This document shows positions 10,642-22,300 of a stretch of 64,000 nucleotides of DNA, in pieces. The first letter of the stretch is position 1, and each line of letters opens with the position of its first letter. Below the pieces are notes generated by a model. That model was not told where the DNA came from. It was given only the letters and a program-made list of their open reading frames with translations, and did not search any database. The stretch lies in NCBI GenBank assembly GCA_015501075.1, contig JADNYJ010000105.1, forward strand, positions 78,348 through 142,347. The letters run 5' to 3'. Both the position numbers and the translations under genes were made by a program. The DNA is from Gymnopilus junonius (Eukaryota; Basidiomycota; Agaricomycetes; Agaricales; Galerinaceae).

Positions 10642-11956
10642 TTAACTTTCAGATGTGACATGAAGACTTTCAAAGCCTGCCCATAGATCGTCCGTGGATG
10701 ACGACTCTTGCGGTCGTGACCGATAAGGCCCAACTGCGATTTCAGGAGCTGGTGCCGTCCAAAGAACATTCCAATCTATTATTGACCAAGGTTTTTGCGG
10801 AGCCTCACTTTCTGACTTGGAGGTCTTTCTCTCTGTACCTCCAATGAAAAAAGGGTGCCGACAAAGCTCTTCGACGGAAGATTTAGGTTCTACGCCAAGA
10901 CGTTCATGGGGATCAAGAACCTATAAATTTGTCAGCTGCTAATGTTCAGCACTGACTTTCCTAAAATTGAACTTGCCAGGAGACGCCTTATCAGGTCAGC
11001 TGCGTCTGGATCGCATACCTGCGGAAGCGTATAGTCCAATGCCTTTACCCGCTTCATTGTGAGATAGTCTGTTGCAGCTGCAAATGGGGAACCTCCAAAG
11101 AGGAAAAAGAACACGGTGCAGCCGATAGCCCACAAATCAGGACTGTCAATTACCAATCAATCGGCATTCTTTTAATTCAGAAAGGAGGCGAATACCTTGT
11201 TGGATTCGAAACGGAACGAGCAAGTAATTCAGGTGAGATGTAGGCTGCCGTACCAACAAAGGTATTCGTCCTTGGAGCTGATTACTTGTATTTAAAAGCC
11301 AAGCGAAATTCAGATAACAGAAACAACGCACTGTCCATGTCATCTCCGATATAAGCACATCCAAAGTCAGCCAGCTTGATCCGCATGTCACTGTCGAGAA
11401 GAACATTTTCTGGCTTAATGTCGCGATGCGTGACACCGGATTCGTGGAGATATCGAACAGCATCAACAAGTTGGGCAGTATAGTATCGTGAACAATTCAA
11501 TGATATCGACCCTAACTTTAAAACTACGGCCTTGAGGTCACCATTAGTCGCCAAATCCAGTGCAAAGTCTGACAATTAGTTTTTGAAAACATTGTTGTGA
11601 CTTCTGACTCACAAAGATGTGTCGAGTCTTGGAAGCAATGGTGCAAGCGAATAACACCAGGGTGCATATGATCCCTCGTTCCAAGACGAATCAACGCATC
11701 CTTCTCGACAAGCGCAGAGCGAATCACTTTCTTCTTCACGAGTTGGGCTTTGTTTAACACTTTCAGGGCATAATGCTTGTTGTTCTTCTTGTAAACGGCA
11801 TCTATGATCTGCATCCAACTGCCTGAATGAAGACTCTTCACGCTCAAAAGGACACAAAGCCACTCAAGACCTTACCGTGGCTAGAGATCCCCAAGCAACC
11901 TCATCCCCAAGTTCGAAATCATCCAGAGTGGCAGGGACCGGCTTTGCGGGCGGCAT
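10642..11956 (-). CDS. PDK1/Pkh-like serine/threonine protein kinase
   Basis: Six exons: 11956-11876, 11808-11613, 11568-11332, 11277-11196, 11142-10977 and 10920-10642, giving 346 aa. Kinase landmarks: catalytic Lys43 in YALKV, helix C Glu62 in [19 protein letters not shown] (140-147), DFG (160-162), [11 protein letters not shown] in the activation segment and [26 protein letters not shown] resembles the PDK1 stretch EYLTFQKI...EFP, and helix C has the PDK1-style EKxAL. PDK1 kinases activate AGC kinases. The glycine loop is degenerate (VAWGSLAT instead of GxGxxS), and there is no PH domain or long N-terminus. The last intron starts with GC (GCAAGT). The tail after the kinase domain is short. 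Confidence 0.87.
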
Positions 11957-12395
11957 CAGGGATTCAGAAGGCCGGCTGAACCGAAATATTCTATCAAGGA
12001 AGCAAAGATTAGGCGTGGAATGTACCGGTCCTGGATTCTGGAGGGCCTATATCCGGGTGGGAGGGCGCAAGTAAGAAAAGAGGAAATGTGCAGGTTGAAT
12101 TCAGAGCAGAGTTGGGAGGCGCAGCTGCCCGATGAGATAAGCCTTTGCTCCTTTGGGTCATTCCCATTATCGCTTACGGCAATATTTCGATTGATTTTCG
12201 ACTCCTTCTCATGATATTTATGTTCCATAAATTTGCATGTTAGGATAGCCATGTTCTAGCCACGCGTCTCATCCTGGTACCTACGTAGATAAAAGATAAT
12301 TATATATACACTTTGACTGATGGTTTACACGAAATGTACAATATCCAACCGAACTAGGCGATGTCTTGAGGGTGCCGCAGACTCGGTCCCATGCT
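11957..12395. other. Intergenic stretch between PDK1-like and Gid9 genes
   Basis: About 440 bp between two minus-strand genes: the 3' end of Gid9 and the promoter of the PDK1-like kinase. Nothing else is recognisable. Confidence 0.45.
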
Positions 12396-13989
12396 TCAAG
12401 ATATGAATACCTTTGTTAAGGCAGAGAATGAGCAAGATTCATTTGTCCGCGGACAGGTGACAATTCCGCCGTTCCTTGAGGCCATATCTTCTAACGCCTA
12501 AAAGCAAAAAATAAACATGCATATCAGTAATCAAAATATGGCGCACACGGCATCCAGATCTACACCTGGAAATCAGGAACAAACCTCTGTAGAGTATACC
12601 TGACCGTTCGGAAAGGCCATTGGCATATTGTCACCATCCATGATTTTCCCACTTATCCGGCAGACGATAGTTGAGTTTGCGTGATGGCTATATGGGACTT
12701 CCTTTGCTAGCTTTCCAAGTCCCAGTGGCTCTGATCCTGCTCCGGATTCTCCATCACAAACCGGGCAATCGACGTTCTTCGTCGCATGGTCAAAGCAAGC
12801 TGGAAGCTTCAGCGCACTAAGGCCAGCATACAATGCGAGATGGAGCAGCGGTTCCGATGACAGCGTGTTGAGGTTGTAGATGGCCAGACGGAACGATTTT
12901 GCGAGGGTTTTCCAGCGCGATGCGTCATAAAGCCGCTATCACAGGGTATTTAACTCCACATGTGAGTAACAATTCACTGCAGAAAACACACCTTGTACGG
13001 TCCGCATGCAGTATTGGGTGGGAAGGCTAGCAGGGCAGACAATTGTCGAATTTGAGCAATATGGGTATCATGCCAAGCAATTAGGTATTTCTTTGAATAG
13101 GAAATGGCTTCCAGCGTTTTGCGGACCCTTGAGAGTTCGATATATTCTTGCATACGGAGATCAAATTCTAGCGTACTCTGTGGGTAAAGGATGTAAAATA
13201 TTTCAGAAAAGCGCAGTCATGGGAGACTTGATCAACAGACCTTAATTTTTCGGAGGGCGGTCTTGTTTTCACTACACCAAGCCAGAGCCTCTACACAGCT
13301 GTGGCGAGATAGAGCATCTTCAATACGTCGAATATCCGAGAATAGATCTATGTCGACTAGAGTCTGAGAAATACGCCGATAAGAGGCCTGCGGAAAATGG
13401 GAGCTGCTTAACGAAATAATACCTCAATTCCCTTCTCTTTTGCGATGCTTCTGGCGGACTTTTCCTTTCCTGTTCTCAAGCACCAATCAACAAGCCACCT
13501 ATCCAAACGAATATCTGCCCATCTGGAGAACTCCGATTGACTTGTATTCTGCAGAGTTTCCACAGTCGCCAAGTGGTGCAACCTTTCTCGCATTACGTCT
13601 TGATTCGGCTTGCCCGCAGTTTCGTGTAAGTCAGCTAGCTAATTAGAAGGCATGAGTGAATATGGATGTACGAAGAAAGTAATTACCACCTTTCTTTTGA
13701 GATTTTCGACCTTCCCAATCATGTTGTCGATGGACTTTACAGCTTCATCTGGCGATAGGCTTCCACTTGGGCCTCGAGAAACAAGGTCATTTGCTGTCGT
13801 CTGTGCACCTCCCAAGTCACGCTCTACGTTCTTCTGAGATGTACGAAATATCTTTCGGTAGCTCTCGTAAGGCACCTGCCAATGCAAGAGCTTTAGTTGC
13901 CCGAGTCATTGAAGAGAGTCTTCGGTACTTACGCGAGCAAAGGGTTGTTCAAACAGCATAATTCCTTCTTGATTTAACTTGCTTCCCAT
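12396..13989 (-). CDS. FYV10: GID/CTLH ubiquitin ligase subunit Fyv10/Gid9 (MAEA orthologue)
   Basis: Seven exons: 13989-13933, 13875-13690, 13638-13423, 13387-13241, 13177-12992, 12935-12585 and 12497-12396, giving 414 aa (human MAEA 396). An N-terminal coiled-coil region is followed by a LisH segment around LDRWLVDWCLRTGKEKSARS. CTLH and CRA regions follow (IEDALSRHSCVEALAWCSEN; KTLEAISYSKKYLIAWHDTH). The C-terminus is the RING-like domain: CPVC, CRISGKIMDGDNMPMAFPNG and VYSTEALEDMASRN...VTCPRT. Fyv10 pairs with Rmd5 to form the catalytic RING heterodimer that degrades gluconeogenic enzymes. The start fits the exon-1 sequence MGSKLNQEGIMLFEQPFAR. Confidence 0.95.
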
Positions 13990-14067
13990 CACGGGTATTG
14001 CTTAAGGAAATAATTTGTGCCAAATTCCGTTCTGAATGGAGGAAGAGGTCGAACTTGGTTAAAGGCT

Positions 14068-14093
14068 TTGGAATTGGAATTGGAATTGGAATT
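14068..14093. repeat. (TTGGAA)n microsatellite
   Basis: About four perfect TTGGAA units sit just upstream of the Gid9 start codon, in what is probably its promoter. Confidence 0.85.
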
Positions 14094-14574
14094 ATTTGTG
14101 CTAGGCTGAATGATGGTGGTGAACACTTGCTATTTCTGGGCCGGTACTCACGTGATTCCGTGACTTAAATGACGTCACGCAAGCCTTATCTGGAGTCTCT
14201 TTGACTCGAACCTTTGCTTGCACCATCATCCAAGTCGAATCCACCTACTCATGCCGATAAACTACTGAGAACTTGCAATGTAACTTCGGGTTTACCGTTC
14301 TGGCAGAATAATTAGACGTGATCGATTAAACCGACCAAACTTCCACACGCCCTTCCGGCTGTTTTTATGTCTTCCTGATCATGAAGACTTGGGAACTTTG
14401 CAATCTCCTAATATTGGATAGACCAAGTTCCTGGGTGTCATATACCTCGCTCCTTAATCTGTATCAAAATACCTCAGATTTTATTCGAAGACTTAATTTT
14501 ATTTGCTGGTCGTTCCAAAATGTCTGTCACTCCGAGATTCTGTCAGCCAAAAATTACCACAAAGTTCACCAAAT

Positions 14575-14976
14575 ATGTTGGTCTTTCATCCTGCCGATAA
14601 TAAACTCATCGGTCACACAAAGGTGCAACAAGTTCTTAATTTTGTTTCTTTCCTGGATCTCGAAGAACGGAGGCTCCATATGTCCACTGATCGTGAAGGA
14701 TTCTTCGCCACCTCCTTATGCACTGTGTTTTCTTCCGACCGATCATCGATTAGGGCGCTTCTTTCTCCGATTGCTCTCTGTTTGTTCTTTTCTGCTCTCC
14801 TCGCAACAATCATTAGGCCATGTAGAAGCATTAAAATGGATGCATTTGACGCCAAAGCTGGTATTGTTGTTTTCATTACACCGATCGCCAACTTGGTGCC
14901 TTTCCTTGCGTTTTGTAGCTTTATTGTTGGACTCCAAACCAAGGAGAAAGGGCTCCTTTCGTCGAACTTGTTTTAG
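14575..14976 (+). CDS. Doubtful small membrane protein ORF
   Basis: An ATG at 14575 opens a frame of about 134 aa containing two hydrophobic stretches, LSPIALCLFFSALLATII and VVFITPIANLVPFLAFCSFI. An overlapping frame of 221 aa covers the same DNA. I recognise no family, and hydrophobic stretches arise easily by chance in T-rich fungal DNA. It is listed only because it is the sole candidate in a gene-free stretch. Confidence 0.2.
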   Translation: MLVFHPADNKLIGHTKVQQVLNFVSFLDLEERRLHMSTDREGFFATSLCTVFSSDRSSIRALLSPIALCLFFSALLATIIRPCRSIKMDAFDAKAGIVVFITPIANLVPFLAFCSFIVGLQTKEKGLLSSNLF

Positions 14977-17151
14977 AGCAGCCCCGTTTTTGTATCGACG
15001 TCAGGAACTTGCAATTGGGGAGAATTTTGGGAAAAAGGGGACTTGAAGTTTCCGACAAATGTTTTAGATCGATCCTTAAGGATGTCGGGGCCTTTTACTT
15101 GATCTCTGTTCAATAATCACAATTTTCGGAATGGAGCAATTCTTCTGCGTTCTGGACTTCAGCAGCCTTCTGTGCTCCGTCTTCCAGTCGACGATCGAAA
15201 ACCAATCAGGTCGGGGATATTAATTTCCTGAAGGCTACCTCCTGAGTCCAAAGATTTATTGTTTCAAGCAACGAGGCCAGCACGACGCGACGGAATATTC
15301 TCTCCAAATTGTTACTAATACTATGTCTCGCGACGGCGAATTCATAACGGGATGCCTCACGCGGAACATCGATCCAAAAACGAGTGAATTGGATATCGGA
15401 GTGGTGTATCAGACGGAGTCGTGCCAGTCGGAGTGACTCGAGTCTTGCACGTCTAGCCCACTGCGTTGAGTGCCATGATGTCCGAATTCCGAGCAGGGCT
15501 TTCTGCACTGCCATCCTTGTTTTTTTTCGTAGATCGTTGCCGCTTGTTCTTTTCCTTTCTTAGCCTATCGAACCTATTTGTGTAAAGAAGCGAGTAAACA
15601 CGTAGGCAGGGTCGTTCGACATCAATTTCAAGATTGATCACTGTTATTTTTACAGTAAAGGGACCTACTCCCTTGCCTCTTAATTAAAAAAAAAGGTTGC
15701 TTGTTGACCAAAGATTACCGAGAACGACATGAAAACGCTGATGCGCCCATACATTCTGAGTACGCTGTTTCCGGAAAGGTACGCAGCACAGTTGTGCGAT
15801 GTGCATGAAGGCAGGATATGCCTAGGTTGTGTGGCTCAGCCATGGTATCGGGATAGCTAGAAGTCGACTAATTAACCACGAGGATTGCCATTTTAATAGA
15901 CTTGCGGAATCACAATCCAGTGCACTGCATGCGCACCTACCTCACTGCGCAACTTGAAGCCTGATGCACGAGGCGGCCCTGATTGAATTTAAGTACATAT
16001 GATTGAGGCACAGCATGAACTTAGCGTGTCTCGTGAAATCTAGAAGGGAGAATTATTCGGTGTTCCTTGACCTCGAAGTTCATTGCCACCCGCCCCAACT
16101 GCTAATTCTCATTACAGAAAGACATGAATAGCAATGGCATTCGCCGGTGCGAGCTTGGCTGAGGCTCCTTGCCGTTTTAAAATAGTCGTGTTGATCATCG
16201 CCTTCGCTTCAAGCCGACGTACGTCCATAGTAGTATATCTATAGTCTTTGGCATCAGTGTGACAGGACCGCCCCGTTCAACTGTTGCCCATATTCCTGAG
16301 ATTAATAGAATCTAGGCATTAGTTCCACGGTCGTAATTGGAGCTTCAAACTATATCGTCGGTCGCTCAACAAGCCGTAAGACCTTGGACAAAATAGAACA
16401 ACCTAATCGTCAACAAGCATGGAGGTCTCCAAACGCAAGGCTCATACCTGGGCATGAAAAGGAATTAAAGGTGTTGGTCAATCTGAGGTAGATGTCAGAG
16501 TTATTTGAGGATAGAAAATGAGGGGTTTGGCGGAGATCCATCTGCACTACTCGGTCAGAAGCATTCCAAACAAATGACCTTGCGTCAGCCCGGATTTAGA
16601 TGGTCTCAAAATTGAGAAATCGGAAACAGGACTGTCAACGGGCATGCAGGTGAACGCTATGCAAAATGTCTGGAGAAAGTCGCTCCTCGGAGTCAAAGAA
16701 GAGATCGGAAGATTTCTTAGAAGTATGATTTTGCTTTATGCCGCGTCTTGACGGGTCGAAAGCACGCGCTACTGATGAGGGGCTTGCCTTTGCACAGTGT
16801 TTGGGGCTTTCTGCGAAATGACGCCTAAAGCCCGAATCCGACAGGACGGACATTCATGAGAATGGATTCTGAGACACATATGGGGACTACCCGACAGTTT
16901 GTAAGGTCTCCAAATTGCGTTTTCGACGAAGTCACCAGGGAGGATCTAGAACGTGTTTTGAGTCCGCATAAATGACGGACGTGAAACGAAAGGACGGACC
17001 AAAGAGAATCAGCGCAGAGCCCCCCAGAGGCCGAGATCTACATCTTGCTTTCACAGTAAACATTGAAGCACCGAAGCAGGTGGAGTCAGCAGACAAGAGT
17101 GAAAGTTGTGGCTCAGTGGTCTCCGTGTGAGCATTCCAGATAATTTATGTA
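14977..17151. other. 2.2 kb gene-free stretch
   Basis: Between the doubtful membrane ORF and the PIG-S stop codon I find only short overlapping ORFs on both strands and no family resemblance, tRNA-like fold or repeat. A minus-strand ORF of 102 aa at 15206-15514 has no recognisable features. This could be a decayed locus or a non-coding transcript region. Confidence 0.45.
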
Positions 17152-19023
17152 TTAGATTTTCCCAGTCATAATTAATTGAGGCTTAGCTACGGAATCTCTA
17201 GCCAAGGTCCGTTCTCGACGGTAGGCAATTATCTCCCTCAGCGCAGCAATGACCAATAAAATGATGGCACTGGCGAACAAGGGGCTATACACGGCGTACT
17301 TGTGCTCGGCAGGAAAGTAAAGGAGAGCCAACATCCCAGGATTAAAGAAAGCGCGAGAGGAAAGACTGAAAGATTTAGCAGAGTGGGTAAAGGCTTGATA
17401 GAGAGATTGTCTTGATAATTCATACACCTGTTGGGCTTTGAATGAGTTAAGGTATGCTGAGAAAGTTCGGTTAATATTTTTACCTTGTTTAATGCCTCTA
17501 GAGCATCGTCTACATCGCCTCTGACATCTTCACCCACAGGCATATTTTCGATCTGGTCGACAAGTTTTACGATGCTGAGGAGGGTGTCTCGGCTTCCTTG
17601 AACGTTCTCAAAGGTCCGACGGCGAACGAGAGCATCCAGTTGCCAGTCAGAAAGGCCGACAGCTTCAGTCATATCGACAACTCCGGCCGGAAGAACTGCG
17701 ACGCCAAGTAGAGCTAGAAGCTGGTTGGCGAATAAAGAAAATGCTTCATTCAAGTCTCGAGAAGGTAGCTCCGTAGCTGCCAAAGTTCCAGGTGCTGGGT
17801 TATGGATGACGATGCCACCCCACTGTGGGAGCAGAAAGGCAGAAGATATAGACGGGGTGCCTGCGGTCGTATTTGGTTTTGACAGAACTTTCAAAAGAAC
17901 GTCATTCTCACCATCATGAGCGAGAAGTCTAAGGGGCCGACGAGCTGCAGAAGGAATAAAAAGTATAAAGTGGAGCACAGGATCGTTAGAAGAGCTTGAA
18001 GCTGCAAGAAAGATTAAGATTAGCCTGCATAGCGACACCCAAAGGCATAGTCTGACATAGAGTCCACTCAGCAGAGTTCACAAAAACTGTAAGGTCTTCA
18101 GATGTTATTGCATAGGAATCGTCTATTTGCACAGGTGAAAATGCCAACGGAGCATGGAACTGGACCTGACTTTCAATAGTAAAGTTGTGGAGCGTTTTGA
18201 GACGGCGAATAATTGGGTATATATGGGCTATGAATCGAATTGTAAAATCAGTTTCATAGCGTAGTTCCAGGGATAGAGCTTATATTCACCTTTAAGGCCA
18301 GCTTCGATCTGCCAATCCAAGTAGGGATCACCAGCTGCAGCGTCTTCATTCAAAAGGCTGAATGCCAGACGGTAGTGGGGTGAATACTGAGCGACGCGAT
18401 GTTCGGGATCACTGGCGGCAGAATAAGGGGCAAGGAGGGAAGTCATTGAGTCAACAAGCTTGGTCGCAGCTGTTAATTCATGAGTACGGACAGGGCAGCA
18501 ACGAGTGGCAAAACTCACAATCGGGCTCGGCCAAAGGAAGAAATAATTGCCGGTTTTGGATAGTAATCGGTCCTACAGTCGGCCTTACAGTATATACGTT
18601 TCCATCTTCTGTTGGAATGTTGAAGATAGGACCCATAAATAAGGGAGAATCATGCGTACTACAACTGACGTTGTCTTTGACCTCAACCACCACGCCCTTC
18701 CACCGGTCTGAATCTTGAAGTATGCGATTTGCAAGCTGTTTTCCGGCATCATCAATGAATGGTTGATCGGCATCCACGCAGATTATTATCGGCAATTCCA
18801 GGCGATTCTCTTCGACTTGGTGGACGCGACGAGTTGGCAGAGCCAACCGCTCAATACTAGTCGTATACCACCATATTGGTAACGCAAGTAAAATGAGAGC
18901 CCAATATGCAAAGATGATAGTGCGTCTGAGTCTATTTGATTGAAAAAACAGCTTTTTTGGGTCCCGCAATGAAGGCGGTAGTGTTGGCTCTTCGTCTTTG
19001 GTCGTTGCTGCAGGATGGTCCAT
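17152..19023 (-). CDS. GPI17: GPI transamidase subunit PIG-S/Gpi17
   Basis: Five exons: 19023-18519, 18469-18290, 18227-18057, 18001-17484 and 17427-17152, giving 549 aa. PIG-S is part of the ER-lumen complex that attaches GPI anchors to proteins. An N-terminal membrane segment (TIIFAYWALILLALPIWWYT) follows a short cytosolic tail, and a second lies near the C-terminus (SPLFASAIILLVIAALREII), the family topology. The luminal domain includes WWYTTSIERLALP, LLPQWGGIVIHNP, the LLGVAVLPAGVVDM region and AYSQ-like SRQSLYQAFTHSAKS. WGG is a strong PIG-S signature. The gene is divergent from the Snt1-like gene. Confidence 0.94.
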
Positions 19024-19329
19024 GAGCGCTTACCTAATGCCTGGTGGACTGGAAAATCAACAGTTACAAATACCTTTGTTTGGCTGGCTGTTGATATGTG
19101 GCTGGACTCACTTCCAATTCTTGCAAAGTCTCCTTCACCTTGTGTGTCTTTCTTTTTCTTGTTCCCTTAGCACACAATACTGGAAACAAGTCTCTGGTAT
19201 ACTTACCATATTCGGCGTCTATTCTTAACGTTTCAGTTGGTCTGGTTATCTATATTCTTCATTATTTTGTCACTCCACATAAATCCGCGCCCTTCCGTTC
19301 ATCTCGTCTGTGGATTACTTAGACTTCTC
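19024..19329. promoter_or_regulatory. Divergent promoter, PIG-S / Snt1-like
   Basis: About 300 bp between two outward-facing start codons, T-rich toward the plus-strand gene. A shared promoter is inferred from position. Confidence 0.5.
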
Positions 19330-22300
19330 ATGTCTGCGGCGGGTTATGATGCTTCGCATGTTCCCTCTTCTTTCTCTCGTCCCGAGCAACGAAGATCATC
19401 TGGAACCTTTCCTTCAAGTTATGATGTTCGTATCAAAATCTCTACCATCCATAAATACCTTTAACTTCTCATGCTTTTTAGCGACCACTGAATGCGCCCT
19501 TGCGACGAAGCAGTCCGTCACCAGGAGTATCTCGAAGATCAACAGATACATACATGCCACCCCGATCCGAGTATCCTTACCGCGATGGCTTGTCCAATGT
19601 CTACAGGCCGAGTAATTACCGGCCGGATTACTCTAATTCCTATTACAGCCGCTCTCCGAGTCCAGATTCATATGGCCACCGCTCTCGTTTATCTGAACCT
19701 GAAGTTTGGGATCGTGGGTCATCTTGGAGACCCCCACCTGTAGAGGCGCCTAATGGTTGGCCCGACAGAAAAATTGTTCCGCCGTCACCTACTACAAGTT
19801 CTCGAGGTCGTGGCACCAGGGAGGAATCGAACAGGATGTTTGAGCCCTCAGATTCTTGGAAGCAAAGCCATAATGATCGTTCTCCGCGAATTGACCAGTA
19901 CGTACATAGCATTAAGCACCCGCTTTGATCACCATTCAAATGTTACGTTTAGTTCTCCACCATCTGACCACCGTTATGACCGTCATTCTCGGAACAGCAT
20001 GGAAGTATCTCCTGATAGGCCTGCAAGGAACAATCGTCCTCCTGCGTTTATTCCTGGTGGTGATCACTATCGGCCTCCCCATCCCAAACGAGATACTTAT
20101 CCTCCTGCTCGCTCTGACTATGATTCCTACCGTCCTCCATCCGACAGTCATTGGAGTCACTGGAATTCTCGGTATGATCCTATAAGCCCAGCTAGCAGTC
20201 ATCATCGCAGAGACTCTGGTTCTATTTCCTTTGGTCGGAATTCTGACCGCTATGAATCTCCTTATCCTCCCAGTCGAGCTGTTTCGGGTAAAGCTTCTAT
20301 GTCTCCACGCCCTGTAATATCACCCATGACTAGTTCTCCGAGCTGGAGTACTCCACATCGAGAACCTGAACCTTGGTCCTATCTTCCACCTGCCTCTAAA
20401 CCGGACCTTCCCAGCAGAGCTCCTTCTCGGTCTTCTATTGCGTCGACTCAGGTTTCAGATAGAAGAAGTCCTGCTCCTCCACCTATCCCTCCACCCCCAA
20501 ATAGTATCGTCGAACCTCCAGTTGTCCTAAGGGACGCACCTGCCGAACAAAATGGGTCAGAAAAAAAAATTGAAGAAACAAAACCTGAGGCAAAGAAAGT
20601 AACGAGTGGAAATTCTGCTATTCCCACAGCGACTTTTGCTTCCCTGCCTGAGACGCATTCGGCGCCTAATCCTGCACCCCCTGTTCCTGTAGCGGTTGCG
20701 TCAGCTGACGTATTCGTGACTAAGCAAAGTCATAATCATTCAAGTATGGCTTCATGCAGGATGTTTTTGATTTTTTCAGCTAAATTTATCTTTGCATCTC
20801 AGATTCATTTGCCAAAGCGACTATTCAGACCTCAGAAGTAACTACTACCAAGACTGTTGATATTGTCAACACTGTCCCTTCAGCTAATGAATTATCCACT
20901 TCAACGGCTCCGACTTCACAACAAACTACTGCTCCTATCCGTTCTTCGTCGCCTCCGCCAACCCTCATACAAGACTCCACGATAACAGTCAAAGATGCTC
21001 TTGAAATTAAGCAACCCAAACCCACCTATATATCCAGCCCAATAGGGAGCCCGATGACCGCGCCTACAGACATCAATATTCCACCCCCCACACACTCACC
21101 CGTACTGACAACCCCACCTCCTATCCACGACGAGCCAGCCCCTGTTGTTGTTCAAAAACAGTTGCCTACGCCGGACGAGATACCCCCATTTTCTGAGGCT
21201 AAATCAACGAAGGATGCTTTGCGTATCGTCGTTATGACCCGCTTGCTATGCGATCGTCAATCACGAGAGGAACGTGTCAATCCAGTGCTGGCTGCAAATC
21301 TGTCATTATCTAACCCACCAGAAGCGCACCCCATAGCCACCCCTGACATTCTAATAGACAAAATGTTCACGGGAAGATCTCTCCAGGAAAGGATCGATTC
21401 TTTCCTTAAGACTCGGCCTTTACTCTCTCAGTATCTCAAAAAGCGCAATTTTACAGTCGAGGAGAAGATTGCGAAACTTCGAGAAGAATACTTATCTCTA
21501 CATGAACGCTGGGTCGCTCATTGTAATGCATTGAATGAGCAGCAGAAGACTTTGGCTTCAGAGCACGAGAGTCATCACAGTGGAAGAACGACTCGTCGGT
21601 CGACTGCGATCACGGACGCAGTTCGATCAGATTTTGAAATGGAACAAATCATTGCAAGTTTAGGTTATGATGATGCGATGGATCCTACCCACCTCTCGAT
21701 GAAGAACGTCGCCACGATACCTGACATGATATCCGCTACTAATGGTTACATTGACTACCTCTTCGACGATACTTCAAAATTAGTTGAAAATCCGAAGGAG
21801 TACTATGCACCTAATACAGGAATTGATGATTGGACAGAGGAAGAAAAGAAAATATTTCTTGATAAATACGCGGCGTATCCTAAACAGTTCGGCATCATCG
21901 CAGATTTTATTCCCAACAAGACTGCACACCAGTGTGTCGACTATTATTATCTACACAAAAAGCAATTTATCGACTTTAGGCGGGTTGTGGCGCAATTTGC
22001 GCCTAATAAAAGGAGGAGGAGAGGGATGGGCAAAAAGAAGGGCAATGGACTTCTGGTCGATATCGCCAAGCATGATTTGGAGGTCAAGGGAGCTGGATCT
22101 ACATCGACCGCACCTGCCGTTGTGGCGCGTGCCCCGAGAGGGAGGAAGACAGTGGTCGCGCCTGAAGTGAAGAAAGCTGCGAGAGCTGTTCGTCGCAATG
22201 CTGTCCAATTTCAAGAGGATACACCTACCAGCACGCCTACTCCGGAACCGGAACCACCGAAGAGAGGCAGACGTCGGAAGACGGCAAACGACTCTGCTAC

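Noticed and set aside
14381..15046. 221-aa ORF on the plus strand
   Set aside because: Overlaps another open frame over the same DNA, has no recognisable family and low-complexity hydrophobic content. Likely chance.
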